64,000 nucleotides of DNA from Allopusillimonas ginsengisoli (GTDB lineage: Bacteria; Pseudomonadota; Gammaproteobacteria; Burkholderiales; Burkholderiaceae_B), in the NCBI GenBank assembly GCA_005239165.1, contig RAPG01000009.1, forward strand, positions 124,001 to 188,000, read 5' to 3'. A model generated the notes under the pieces. It worked only from the letters and a program-made list of their open reading frames with translations. It was not told where the DNA came from and searched no databases. Shown here one piece after another: positions 52,713-62,012 of the stretch; within the stretch, counting starts at the first letter, position 1; each line of letters begins with the position of its first letter. The position numbers and the translations under genes were made by a program.

Positions 52713-52758
52713 TAGTTGAGTCAGCAAGTGTATTCCTGAATACTTGACCAGTCAACTA
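52713..52758. promoter_or_regulatory. imperfect inverted repeat, candidate MarR operator
   Basis: TAGTTGA (52713-52719) is inverted as TCAACTA (52752-52758), with inner GTATTC and GAATAC arms and matching AAGT and ACTTG segments. The whole 46-base element lies 18 bases upstream of the MarR start. A further AGCAAGT follows it. Autoregulation is likely. Confidence 0.5.
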
Positions 52759-53030
52759 TATAGCAAGTTAATTATTTAAATAAAGGAAAATTTTGCCCTC
52801 TCGTGGTCCTGCCGAACATAGGGCAGCCAGCCGATGCCGACTTCCTGCTCGAGCGCGAAGAGGTAATCGATGAAAACCGCTTCCTGAGTAACCACACGTG
52901 ACTCCAACCAACCGCATGCGCTTGCATAGCTTGGTAAACTCGAGGCCGGCAATACACCCCGTCTTATCCGGCTCAGCGGCAACGATCAAGCCGAGCTGAA
53001 ACACTTGCAGCACCAACGGAACAACCTTCA
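52759..53030. other. intergenic region with a possible gene fragment
   Basis: Short frames only. On the minus strand one frame contains Glu-Val-Gly-Ile-Gly-Trp-Leu-Pro, which resembles the end of a LysR effector domain, but it is too short to name. No promoter for yaeQ was identified. Confidence 0.3.
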
Positions 53031-53570
53031 ATGGCTTTACGCGCAACCATTTACAAAGCAGAAATCAACATTGCTGACGGCGATCGTAACTACTATGGCA
53101 GTCATGCCGTCACTGTAGCCAGACACCCTTCAGAAACTGACGAACGTTTGATGGTGCGCCTGCTGGCCTTCGCTCGTCATACCGATAGCGACGACACCCT
53201 GGCCTTTACGCGCGGGTTAAGTGATGTGGACGAAGCTGACTTGTGGCGCCTGGACTTAACTGGAGCCATCCAGCAATGGATAGAAATCGGTTTGCCAGAT
53301 GATCGCCGCCTGTTCAAAGCCTGTGGCCGTGCCGACGAAGTTATCGTCTACGCCTACGGGCGCAATGTAGACATCTGGTGGGCCGGCATCAAAAACAAAG
53401 TTGCACGAGCACGCAACCTTAAGGTATACGCCCTGCCTACCGAAGCCACCCTGACGCTCGCGGCCTTGGCCAAGCGCAGCATGACGCTGCATTTCAATAT
53501 GCAGGACGCCACCGTCTGGGTATCCACCGACGACGGAGAAGCCAGCATCGAGGTTATGCCTTTAAATTAA
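53031..53570 (+). CDS. yaeQ: YaeQ family protein
   Basis: The 179-residue protein matches YaeQ along its length: Met-Ala-Leu-Arg-Ala-Thr-Ile-Tyr-Lys-Ala at the start, Asp-Arg-Asn-Tyr-Tyr, His-Pro-Ser-Glu-Thr-Asp-Glu-Arg, and Asp-Ile-Trp-Trp near residue 114. The fold is related to PD-(D/E)XK nucleases; its cellular role is not settled. GGAA lies upstream of the ATG. Confidence 0.94.
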   Translation: MALRATIYKAEINIADGDRNYYGSHAVTVARHPSETDERLMVRLLAFARHTDSDDTLAFTRGLSDVDEADLWRLDLTGAIQQWIEIGLPDDRRLFKACGRADEVIVYAYGRNVDIWWAGIKNKVARARNLKVYALPTEATLTLAALAKRSMTLHFNMQDATVWVSTDDGEASIEVMPLN

Positions 53571-53847
53571 ACTGGCCCGAACACCAAAACCCCTGAAAGA
53601 ATTCCGCACCGCCTGCCTGGCCGAGAATCACCGACAAATGCGATTACACGACACCAGGATCGCTCGCGCTTTTAATTTGCCTCGCGCCAACCAGGGCATG
53701 CTTTACGCATCCACATTCGCTGCACCCGCAATAAGCAGCCCACCTCAAATGACACAGCCCGCAATAAGAGCAACATTGCAAAACCGCTACAAGTAGCGGC
53801 TTGCCGTTATCTTTGTAACAACCTTTCCCGTTATAACTTCAGGCCTT
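53571..53847. other. intergenic region, no gene seen
   Basis: About 277 bases between the convergent yaeQ and aldehyde dehydrogenase genes. No frame with a recognisable product and no strong hairpin was found. Confidence 0.4.
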
Positions 53848-55326
53848 CTATCGCATCACAAACGGGTTACTCGCCACCGCGCCCGTATTGATCCAAACCG
53901 ACTTGGTCTGCAAAAATGCCTTCACCGCCTCAATGCCATTTTCACGCCCCAGGCCTGAATCTTTGTAGCCACCGAACGGCACCATAAAACTCACCGCGCG
54001 ATAAGTGTTCACCCAGACTGTGCCAGCCTGAAGCTTTTCAGACATACGAATCGCACGGCCTATGTCTGTTGTCCAGACCGCAGCGGCAAGCCCAAAGCGA
54101 ACATCATTGGCGATGCGCAAAGCATCGGCTTCATCTTCGAAAGAAATAATGGAAAGCACCGGTCCAAACACCTCTTCCTGCGCAATCCGCATGTCGTTGC
54201 GTACACCGGTGAAAATAGTGGGTTCAACAAACCACCCATTGCCACACTCTGGCGCAGTACCCTTTTTGCCGCCCAACACAGCCGTAGCGCCTTCCTGCTG
54301 CGCCACCTCGATATAGTCCAGCACCTTCTTAAACTGCGGCGGCGTGGTAACAGGCCCCACTTGCGTATCGGCACTCATAGGGTCACCCATACGAGCGGAG
54401 CTGGCCACTTCCAGCAATCGCTTGACGAACTCATCATGGATACTGCGTTGCACCAGCAGCCGCGACCCCGCTATACATGTTTGCCCCGTTGCGGCAAAGA
54501 TGCCAGATATTGCACCAAACACAGCCTGTTCAAGATCAGCATCCTCGAACACCACATTAGGCGACTTACCACCAAGCTCCATGGACGTGTGTTTGAGTAG
54601 TCGCGCCGCTTTTTCATTGATAATGCGACCGGTGGCGTCCGAGCCCGTAAAGCTGATCTTCGCAACAAGCGGGTGCTCGACAAACGCAGTGCCTACTTCT
54701 GCACCAAAGCCCGTCACCACATTAAATACGCCCGGTGGAAAACCCGCCTTTTCAAATAGCGCCGCAAACTCAAGCGTAGATGCAGACGTAAACTCTGACG
54801 GTTTAACAACCACTGTGCATCCGGCCGCCAAGGCAGGTGCCAGCTTCCAGGCCAGAAGAAGCAAGGGCGAGTTCCAGGGCGTGATGGCAACCACAACACC
54901 CACAGGTTCGTGACGCGTGAAGGCGAAATACCCCTTCTTATCCAGTGGCAGCGTGCTTCCTTCTATTTTGTCGGCCAGGCCGCCATAGTAATAAAACCAT
55001 TGAGGAAGATAGTTCAGCTGCCCATGCATTTCGGCAAACAGCTTGCCATTGTCACGCACTTCGGTTTCAGCCAGGCGGGTCGCATCTTGAGCAATCAGAT
55101 CGCCAAGTTTGCGCATCAACGCACCACGTTGCGTTGCCGTCATTTCGGCCCACGGGCCGCTTGTTAATGCCTGGTGCGCCGCCTGCACAGCCAGGTCTGC
55201 ATCTTGCGCGTCGCCGCGCGGAATCTCAGCCCAGGTTTCTCCTGTGTAGGGGTTTTGCGTTTCGAACCACGCGCCAGACTGCGGTTCTCGATATGCACCA
55301 TTAATATGCAGCTGATAACGTTTCAT
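53848..55326 (-). CDS. NAD(P)-dependent aldehyde dehydrogenase
   Basis: A 492-residue enzyme with Thr-Pro-Trp-Asn-Ser-Pro, Phe-Thr-Gly-Ser-Asp, the general base in Met-Glu-Leu-Gly-Gly-Lys-Ser and the nucleophile in Gly-Gln-Thr-Cys-Ile, all in family positions. It oxidises an aldehyde to an acid in the cytoplasm. It differs from the aromatic-type enzyme at 19173 and resembles aliphatic or betaine-type enzymes. A small gap separates it from the upstream FrnE gene on the same strand. Confidence 0.9.
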   Translation of the reverse strand: MKRYQLHINGAYREPQSGAWFETQNPYTGETWAEIPRGDAQDADLAVQAAHQALTSGPWAEMTATQRGALMRKLGDLIAQDATRLAETEVRDNGKLFAEMHGQLNYLPQWFYYYGGLADKIEGSTLPLDKKGYFAFTRHEPVGVVVAITPWNSPLLLLAWKLAPALAAGCTVVVKPSEFTSASTLEFAALFEKAGFPPGVFNVVTGFGAEVGTAFVEHPLVAKISFTGSDATGRIINEKAARLLKHTSMELGGKSPNVVFEDADLEQAVFGAISGIFAATGQTCIAGSRLLVQRSIHDEFVKRLLEVASSARMGDPMSADTQVGPVTTPPQFKKVLDYIEVAQQEGATAVLGGKKGTAPECGNGWFVEPTIFTGVRNDMRIAQEEVFGPVLSIISFEDEADALRIANDVRFGLAAAVWTTDIGRAIRMSEKLQAGTVWVNTYRAVSFMVPFGGYKDSGLGRENGIEAVKAFLQTKSVWINTGAVASNPFVMR

Positions 55327-55377
55327 GTAGCCTCCCAGCTCCGCTTGCCCGACGTTCAGGACAGGGAAAGATCAATC

Positions 55378-56016
55378 TCAAATACCCGAAATCTCGCGCA
55401 GCGCCTGTTCAAAAACCTCAACCGTCTGACCACCCTGAATCAGGTGGCGATCATTAATGATGATGGCAGGAACTGAGTTAATACCCTGCTTGTGCTGTTG
55501 CTGCTCTTGTTCGCGCACCTCATCAGCGTAGGCCCCAGACGCCAAAACCTCTTGTGCCTGCTGTGCGTCTAGCCCTGCTTGCGATGCGACCTGAACCAGC
55601 ACATCGTGTGCGCTGACATCTTTACCATCAGTGAAATACGCCCCAAGCAGCGCGTGTTTAAGCTGTATTTGCCGACCCTCTAGGCCTGCCCAATGCAATA
55701 ACCGATGGGCATCAAAGGTGTTGTAGACGCGCTCCCTGCCACCGAACACAAACCCAACCTCAGCACCGCGTGCACGTATCGCATCACTGTTCTGTTTTAG
55801 CTGCTCGGGTGTGCGTCCGTATTTTTCAGCCAGATAGTCCACCGTATTGCGCCCCTCTGCTGGCATCTGCGGATTCAACTCAAAGGGCTGAAAATGAATC
55901 TGAGCACTCACTTCGTCGCCCAGTCGGTCTAGCGCGTGCTCCAGCGACGCCAAACCGATGGCACACCAGGGGCATGAAACATCAGAGATAAAATCAATTT
56001 TTAACTGAGCAGCCAT
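55378..56016 (-). CDS. DsbA-family thioredoxin-fold oxidoreductase (FrnE-like)
   Basis: A 212-residue cytoplasmic DsbA-fold protein. There is no signal peptide; the active site Cys-Pro-Trp-Cys lies at about residues 15-18, followed by a helical insertion and a cis-Pro in Ser-Val-Pro-Ala-Ile. FrnE-like proteins act in oxidative stress or as isomerases and glutathione-dependent enzymes. ATG 56016 has AAGGA upstream; the frame extends further without such a site. Confidence 0.9.
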   Translation of the reverse strand: MAAQLKIDFISDVSCPWCAIGLASLEHALDRLGDEVSAQIHFQPFELNPQMPAEGRNTVDYLAEKYGRTPEQLKQNSDAIRARGAEVGFVFGGRERVYNTFDAHRLLHWAGLEGRQIQLKHALLGAYFTDGKDVSAHDVLVQVASQAGLDAQQAQEVLASGAYADEVREQEQQQHKQGINSVPAIIINDRHLIQGGQTVEVFEQALREISGI

Positions 56017-56271
56017 GGCTGTATTCCTTATTGCTGTGTATCTGGATTGACGCGAGGGGGCAATAAACCTCTGCTCCACAGCCTCGTCGAACAGAACGTT
56101 ACGACGAGCGCGCTCCAGATTTTGCACGGCCTGCGCTCATCGGCTCCATAACCGTATAGCTTACACCCGTCATGCCAAGCAGATCAGGCGGCACCTGTGA
56201 CTACCCCGGGGCAAGCACACCATGCAATCAGAAAGCCTTTCTACCCATGGCAAGAGACACTGGCACGGAAT

Positions 56272-58019
56272 TCAAAAACCAATAGAAAACGTATTGCGCT
56301 CCTGATCATCTATCTGTGAAACCAGATTGGTTTCCCATTCCAGATACTTGCGTGCGGCTTCTTTGTTGCCATCGTGGCGATCATGCACGAAGAACAGGTA
56401 ATCAATACATGCCTCAGCCCGCAAGATTTCATTATCTTCTGCTAGCGGCAGGCCACTGGCCTTCAGCGCCTCGGCAACAACAACACACACGTACACTGCC
56501 GTGCAACCCATGCGCTCCAGGTCCTGAGCCAACAGCTTTAGCTTGCCAATGTTCGAGCCCATCAACAGCACGGGGCGATCTGCTCGTCGATGTTTCTGTC
56601 CCCGGCCGTCGCCCTGCCCTTGCCCTTGCCCTTGCCCTTGCCCTTGCCCTTGCCCTTGCCCTTGCCTATCCAGTATCGGGCGACCTGCCTGACCTTGCCC
56701 TTGCCTTTCCAGCACCGGGAGACCCACCTTCTCATGAATTTGCGCAGCCAGCGTTGGACGTATCGTCCAGGCGGCCTGCCTAAGACACACTGCACGATAA
56801 GCAGTGCTGGATCTGGCGTCGAGCAAGATTGCCTGAGGGTGTTCGTGCAAAAAACCGGACAAAGCGTCAGCTGACAGTTCTTTTGTATGCTCAAGCGCTG
56901 GAACAAATCGCGGTGCTTCGGGTAGGCCTGTTAACACGAAAGGGTCTGTCAGCAGGTAAACATTCCAACCCAGTTGCTTGAGCCAGCTAGCAACAGCGGG
57001 CGCACGTATGCCGTCGGTATCGCACAGAACCACTTTAGCCTTGCGCACACCCAGATACTGGTCCGTCGCCTGAATTAACTGCCCACCCGGCGTATGCTGC
57101 ACCAGGCTCGGCAGCTCATGCTGCGCATACTCTTCGTCAGTGCGCACGTCACACAAATACACCGTATGCGTGTCATCATCCAACCACTGCTTTACCTGGC
57201 GTGCATCGACAGTTTGAATTTTTAGTTCTTTAATTAGCTTGGTAGCCCGCTCACGCTGTGCAGCTTTAGACGCTTCGCTAACCTGCTGGGGGTATAGGCG
57301 ACTGGCGCCATGCTCTAAGGGTAGTCTTGCAGATACCACCCTTGCGTGCCGTTTTCCAGTGCAAGAACCCTGTTTGGCACGTTTAGATTGATAAGCGTCT
57401 GCGCACCGATGATGCTGCGCGTGCGGCCCGCGCAGTTGATCACGATGGTGGTCTCGGGATCGGGAGCTAGCTCTATCGCGCGCAGCGCCAGCTCACCATT
57501 TGGACAACAATACGCCCCCGGGATACTCATCTTGCGATATTCGGGAATAGGCCTGCCATCGAGCACAATGATGTTTTCACGTTCATCGTTAAGCATGTCA
57601 CGCAACTTCGCGGCAGACACGCTGGGCGTGTTGTACACATGCTCAGCAAGCTCACCAAAGGTTTTGCTGGGCAGATTCACGCCTGCAAACGTGGCGTAGC
57701 CCGCTTTCTGCCACGCATCAATACCACCTTCCAGTACATATACATTGTCGTAACCCATGCGCAGTAAAGCCTGACCCGCCGCCTGCACTGCCTCATGTGT
57801 TTGCCCGTCACCGTATATGGCAATACGCGTGGTCTTGCGCGGCACCAGACGCAGCACATTGAGTTCTAAGTCGCTATAGGGCAGCGGAACAGCAAAGAAA
57901 AGATGATTTTCACCGTACTGACCGTGCTCGCGCACATCGAGCAGCGCCAGCTCCTCAGCATCGTGAATCCAGGCCTTCAGTTGATGGGCGTCGAGGTAGC
58001 GCAAGGCAGTTGAAGTCAT
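56272..58019 (-). pseudogene. multi-domain rhodanese sulfurtransferase, one-base frameshift
   Basis: Two frames join into one protein of about 580 residues with four rhodanese-like domains. In domain 2 the active loop Cys-Ala-Gly-Arg-Thr-Arg is intact; domains 1 and 4 lack a loop Cys, and domain 3 has Cys-Asp-Thr-Asp. Adding a C near 57324 changes Gln-Asp-Tyr-Pro-stop to Gln-Asp-Leu-Pro-Leu-Glu-His-Gly and restores the frame. A Gly-Gln repeat lies inside domain 4. It is followed, on the coding strand, by no further operon member; the cysteine dioxygenase gene lies nine bases upstream, so the two likely handle thiol sulfur together. Confidence 0.82.
56617..56664. repeat. hexanucleotide tandem repeat, 8 units of CCCTTG
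   Basis: Eight perfect copies of CCCTTG (48 bases) lie in the rhodanese gene and encode Gln-Gly pairs on the minus strand. A near copy precedes them, and a shorter Gln-Gly run with a duplicated flanking Arg-Pro-Ile/Val-Leu segment follows about 30 bases later. Units of six keep the frame, so copy number changes would alter only linker length. Confidence 0.92.
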
Positions 58020-58028
58020 GGTGCAGTA

Positions 58029-58622
58029 TCAGCTTGCGCTTTGTCGCGTCTTAACACCCACCGACATGATGTTGCAGCTATTGTTTTCCATGTCGAAGGC
58101 GATGCGCTCGTCGAGCTTTTCAAGCGCCAGGCCATACATGTGCAGATGGCGAATGCCATCCTCATCATGAATACGCACTGCATGAATATCGTCTGCCAAC
58201 AAGGCTATACCCTTGCCCGGCCCGATTTGTTTTTCACCCGTCTGCTCAAGCGTGGCATAGCCGGGTTTGTCACCGCTATCAGTGCGCTCGTAAAGATAGT
58301 TGCTCTCGATACCTTCGACTGCGGCAATACAGGCCCATGTTGTATGGTTGTGCGGCACAATTTTCTTGCCCGGACGCATAACATTCAGATACAGCGCATA
58401 CGTACTGTCTGGCTCTTGATGGATAAGATAACGCGCTTGCAACTCGTCGCCTTCTGGCGGTGGGTAGTCATTTTCGGACCACAATTTGGTATGGGAGGCA
58501 ATATCGATCAAGGCGCCAAGCACGACGTCAAGATTCTCCCGATTTACTTCCCCGGCTGTCTGGTGTTTTGCGATGTCAATAAAGCGCGATACAGCCGCCT
58601 GTCTTTCGTTTTCTGTATTCAT
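58029..58622 (-). CDS. cysteine dioxygenase-family (CDO / 3-mercaptopropionate dioxygenase) protein
   Basis: A 197-residue cupin. The iron ligands are in Pro-His-Asn-His (about residue 93) and a C-terminal His in His-Ala-Val-Arg-Ile-His. CDO-type enzymes oxidise the thiol of cysteine or mercaptopropionate to the sulfinate. AGGAG lies six bases before ATG 58622; an upstream start at 58673 adds an unlikely extension. The rhodanese gene follows nine bases later. A LysR gene is divergent. Confidence 0.88.
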   Translation of the reverse strand: MNTENERQAAVSRFIDIAKHQTAGEVNRENLDVVLGALIDIASHTKLWSENDYPPPEGDELQARYLIHQEPDSTYALYLNVMRPGKKIVPHNHTTWACIAAVEGIESNYLYERTDSGDKPGYATLEQTGEKQIGPGKGIALLADDIHAVRIHDEDGIRHLHMYGLALEKLDERIAFDMENNSCNIMSVGVKTRQSAS

Positions 58623-58677
58623 AGCTATCTCCTGTGAGCTGTATCCAATATAGGACGATATAGCGAGAGGCACAATT

Positions 58678-58695
58678 TAATAGTATTTTGTATTA
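58678..58695. promoter_or_regulatory. candidate LysR-type site TAATA-N8-TATTA
   Basis: An AT-rich interrupted palindrome of the T-N11-A kind lies between the CDO and LysR genes, the usual place for LysR autoregulation and target activation. Confidence 0.4.
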
Positions 58696-58764
58696 CATAA
58701 GCGATGTTAATATATTGCCAGTGAAAACATTCCTGCCGTAAGTCGTCATACCAAGACGCACAAT

Positions 58765-59634
58765 ATGAAAAACCTGGATCTCGACCTACTCCGAACACTA
58801 GTAACCATCGAAAAAACTAATACATTTTCAGAGGCTGCCAGTATCCTGTGCAAGACCCAGTCGGCGATCACCCAGCAGATGCAACGTTTGGAGTCACAGT
58901 TAGAGTTACCGCTATTTCAGAAGCAAGGCAGACTGCGTGTTTTTACCCCGCAAGGGCAACAACTGGCAGACTATGGCCGCAGGCTGCTGGCGATTAATGA
59001 CGAAGCCTTACGTACGGTGGGGCAAAAGCAGATGGAAGGGCAAATCCGCTTCGGTGCGCCGCTAGATGTTGCCGATACTATCTTGCCGCCCATTCTCACG
59101 CATATTGCACGGCATGCACCCAAGGTAAGGCTAGAGATTCGTGTCGATCGCAGCCCATTTCTTATGGACGCCTTGGCATCTGGCGACATAGACCTCACTA
59201 TTTCGACACGCCACGACACAGGCCTGAACGGCTTTGCCTTACGCACCTCTCCCACCGCATGGATGTGCGCCGCCGACTATGTACACAACAAGCGTGCACC
59301 ACTGCCACTGATTTTGGCGGATGAGCGCAGCATCTTCAGGAAGATTGCGCTGCAGGCCCTGGAGCAAACGCCGTTAACCTGGCACATTAATTACTTGGCC
59401 CCCACGCTAGTCGGGATTAAAGCAGCTGTACGCGCTGGCCTTGGCATTACCGCTCGCAGCGTCGAATTTCTCGGACCTGACATGCGTGTATTGGGTGAAA
59501 GTGATGGGCTGCCGCCATTGCCTTCCATCACATATATGCTGTGGTCCCGCAAAGACACCATCAGCCCGCTGACACTGCATATTTATGAAATGCTCAAGGA
59601 ACACTTCGAGCAAACGGTGTCGGTTGCTGTTTAA
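58765..59634 (+). CDS. LysR-family transcriptional regulator
   Basis: A 289-residue LysR protein with the N-terminal helix-turn-helix (about 3-60; Ser-Glu-Ala-Ala-Ser, then Gln-Ser-Ala-Ile-Thr-Gln-Gln-Met-Gln-Arg-Leu-Glu) and a periplasmic-binding-like effector domain. It is divergent from the CDO / rhodanese genes and is the likely activator of that sulfur operon; the effector could be a thiol. The start at 58765 fits the family N-terminus. Confidence 0.92.
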   Translation: MKNLDLDLLRTLVTIEKTNTFSEAASILCKTQSAITQQMQRLESQLELPLFQKQGRLRVFTPQGQQLADYGRRLLAINDEALRTVGQKQMEGQIRFGAPLDVADTILPPILTHIARHAPKVRLEIRVDRSPFLMDALASGDIDLTISTRHDTGLNGFALRTSPTAWMCAADYVHNKRAPLPLILADERSIFRKIALQALEQTPLTWHINYLAPTLVGIKAAVRAGLGITARSVEFLGPDMRVLGESDGLPPLPSITYMLWSRKDTISPLTLHIYEMLKEHFEQTVSVAV

Positions 59635-59933
59635 CTACGGAAGTCAAAAAAATGCCCGCCCGGCGACTGACGACGACCATTGTTGACAGCCTACACTCTG
59701 CTCACAACGCTGGCCGCCGGACCTTTTCATGATTGCCTGCATCCCAGCAGCAACCAGTTTCTGAATCAACTGCTGGCGAAATAACGCTGCACTTGGTCAC
59801 GCAAGACATCGAAATAAGCCCCACCAGCAGGCTCGTCAGGCGTCGTCTCCGCGCCTCAACCGCACATCTCAGTTCAAATGGCGTACGTTGCCTCATGGAT
59901 GAATCAATTCAACTCTGGAAAAATCAAAGCCTC
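59635..59933. other. intergenic region, no gene seen
   Basis: About 300 bases between the convergent LysR and M20 genes. Short frames on both strands show no recognisable product or ribosome-binding site. Confidence 0.4.
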
Positions 59934-61064
59934 TCAATCCAGCTCGCACAACAGCTTAGCCCAGAATTCTTGACGCATTTCCAGCGTCGATACCAAGATA
60001 TATTCATTTAGCGTATGGGCACCATCGCCATCGGCACCCAGACCATCTAGCGTTGGCACACCCATTGCAGAGGTAAAGTTGGCATCGCTACCACCGCCGG
60101 TCATAGGAGCGTCTTCGAGCGCAAAGCCGGCCTTGCTTGCGCATGCTTGCGCCATCTGAAGCAACGCCGTCGATGCCTCCGTCTTGACCATGGGCGGGCG
60201 ATTAAGCTCAACGTCGACGTCCAGTTCAACATCAGGGTCCACAGCACGCAGGCTGCGCATGCGGCCTATCACACCGTCTGCCGCATCCATGTCAGGCACA
60301 CGAAAATCAACAACGCAACGACATCGCCCCGGGACGGTATTGGTCACTGTACCGCCGGCGATGGTTCCTACGCTGACGGTCACACCGCGCTCGTAGTCTG
60401 TCATGCCTTCCAGCGCTAGTACCTGGTGGGCCATCTCACGTATGGCGCTGCGGCCTTTTTCGTGTTGCATGCCGGCGTGTGCTGGCCGCCCCTTAACGTT
60501 CAGGCGCAGCATGCCCGTTCCCTTACGTGCCGTCACGCATTTGCCCCCATCTGGACGGGCAGGCTCACAGACCAGACCATATTTGGCATTGGCCGCATAC
60601 TGTTCGATCGACGGTCGGGATGCATGGCTGCCTGTTTCTTCATCTGGCACCATAAGAAAGTCCACTGGCAACGGCGTAGCATTGGGATCTGCCAGGCCCA
60701 TCATTGCCGTCAATGCCAGATAGATGCCGGCCTTCATATCGTAGCTGCCTGGCCCGTACAAACGATCATCCTCAATACGGCAAGGGTTCTCCTGCAAGGT
60801 ACCAATCGGATGCACCGTATCCAAGTGCCCAAGAATGAGTATGCCCGGGCGGTCATCTTCCTTAGCGCGATTGGTCACATAAACCAGCGGCCCCACTTCG
60901 TCGCCAATAGACGTAACCTCTACCCTCAAGCCGGCTTCTGCCGCTTTTTCCTGAACGAGCTTCGCCATGGCTGCAACACCCTCACTTGAACTAGAGGGCG
61001 ACTCGCAGCATATCCATTCCTGGATACCCGAAACAAGCGCTTGGGTTTTCTGTGTAAAGGACAT
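59934..61064 (-). CDS. M20-family metallopeptidase (glutamate carboxypeptidase-like)
   Basis: A 376-residue dizinc peptidase: Gly-His-Leu-Asp-Thr-Val with the first His/Asp, Gly-Ser-Tyr-Asp-Met-Lys-Ala-Gly with the bridging Asp, Asp-Glu-Glu-Thr-Gly-Ser with the base Glu, and a C-terminal His in Ala-His-Thr-Leu-Asn-Glu. The lid domain lies between. The closest pattern is carboxypeptidase G2. There is no signal peptide, so it acts in the cytoplasm on imported peptides or N-acyl amino acids. It ends the leftward dpp-type gene set. Confidence 0.92.
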   Translation of the reverse strand: MSFTQKTQALVSGIQEWICCESPSSSSEGVAAMAKLVQEKAAEAGLRVEVTSIGDEVGPLVYVTNRAKEDDRPGILILGHLDTVHPIGTLQENPCRIEDDRLYGPGSYDMKAGIYLALTAMMGLADPNATPLPVDFLMVPDEETGSHASRPSIEQYAANAKYGLVCEPARPDGGKCVTARKGTGMLRLNVKGRPAHAGMQHEKGRSAIREMAHQVLALEGMTDYERGVTVSVGTIAGGTVTNTVPGRCRCVVDFRVPDMDAADGVIGRMRSLRAVDPDVELDVDVELNRPPMVKTEASTALLQMAQACASKAGFALEDAPMTGGGSDANFTSAMGVPTLDGLGADGDGAHTLNEYILVSTLEMRQEFWAKLLCELD

Positions 61065-61096
61065 GGAGTGTGCTCGCTAAGTAAAAGGTTAAATAA

Positions 61097-62005
61097 TCAG
61101 GCAACGTGCTGGCCGGTCAAGGCGTCAAGCTCTTTATCACTGGGCAATCGGTTCTCAAACCACAAGCTCGCGCACGCGGCTGACATGGCTCTGCCATCAT
61201 GCCCAATGCCAGGAACGGTCTGCAAGGTCCAGTTGAACGGCACGCCAAGGCGTTCTGCTTCTCGCTTGCCGGTTTCAAAATAATGATGCGCCCGTGCATA
61301 TCGATGCGGGCCTTGCCGCAAGGCAGCGGCATCGGACGGCAGGTTGGGGTCGTCTGTCGCCACGTCCTGGTCGCCGGCCAGAATCATCATGGGGTAGGCA
61401 AACAGGTGCTGCAGGTTTTGCTGGTTGAGGCCAATACCATCCATGCCTTCCGGAAAGGCATGGGCAAACGTAGGCATGGTGTACCAGCCCGCATTGGCAG
61501 GTGCCACAGCGTGGAATAGTTCATGCGACTGACTGCTCATTAACCGATGTACAAACTGCCCCCCGGCCGAATGCCCAAACAAATAAACCTTATTATGGTC
61601 GACGACACCCGAAGCACGCAGGAAATCGATAATGCGACCAACTACCGCATAGGCCCAGCTATCGCCCGTCCTGGGCTTGCCATCTGTTGAGCTAAAGACG
61701 CTACCGTTGTTGTAATGGTCTACATCGGGCCATGCTTCATCGGAAAAGGTGGGTGCAATGATCAGCAATTTATGCTTAACCGCCGCCGGTATCCAGAAAT
61801 CGCGATATTCATCGCCATTGCGCAGCATGCCGTGCTGCACGATAACAACGGGCTGCCCAGGTGTATAAGCGCCCGAACGATAAGTATGCAATGTGACTGG
61901 TCTGTCTGCATTGTGTTCTTCGTCTATATACACAATTGCGTTGCGTCCCGAATGGGCAAGCTCACGTTCCATGCGAAAGATATTGGAATTATCAGGGGAG
62001 TTCAT
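61097..62005 (-). CDS. alpha/beta hydrolase (esterase / dienelactone hydrolase-like)
   Basis: A 302-residue hydrolase with Gln-His-Gly-Met oxyanion loop near residue 57, Gly-His-Ser-Ala-Gly-Gly nucleophile elbow near 145, Ala-Gly-Asp-Gln-Asp-Val with the acid and a final His in Gly-Ile-Gly-His-Asp-Gly. It lies eight bases after the DppF-like gene, in the same operon, so it may open or release the imported compound. Confidence 0.85.
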   Translation of the reverse strand: MNSPDNSNIFRMERELAHSGRNAIVYIDEEHNADRPVTLHTYRSGAYTPGQPVVIVQHGMLRNGDEYRDFWIPAAVKHKLLIIAPTFSDEAWPDVDHYNNGSVFSSTDGKPRTGDSWAYAVVGRIIDFLRASGVVDHNKVYLFGHSAGGQFVHRLMSSQSHELFHAVAPANAGWYTMPTFAHAFPEGMDGIGLNQQNLQHLFAYPMMILAGDQDVATDDPNLPSDAAALRQGPHRYARAHHYFETGKREAERLGVPFNWTLQTVPGIGHDGRAMSAACASLWFENRLPSDKELDALTGQHVA

Positions 62006-62012
62006 GCTGTTC

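Noticed and set aside
56600..56720. The CCCTTG repeat as a CRISPR array
   Set aside because: Units are six bases with no spacers, lie inside a coding frame and no cas gene is present.
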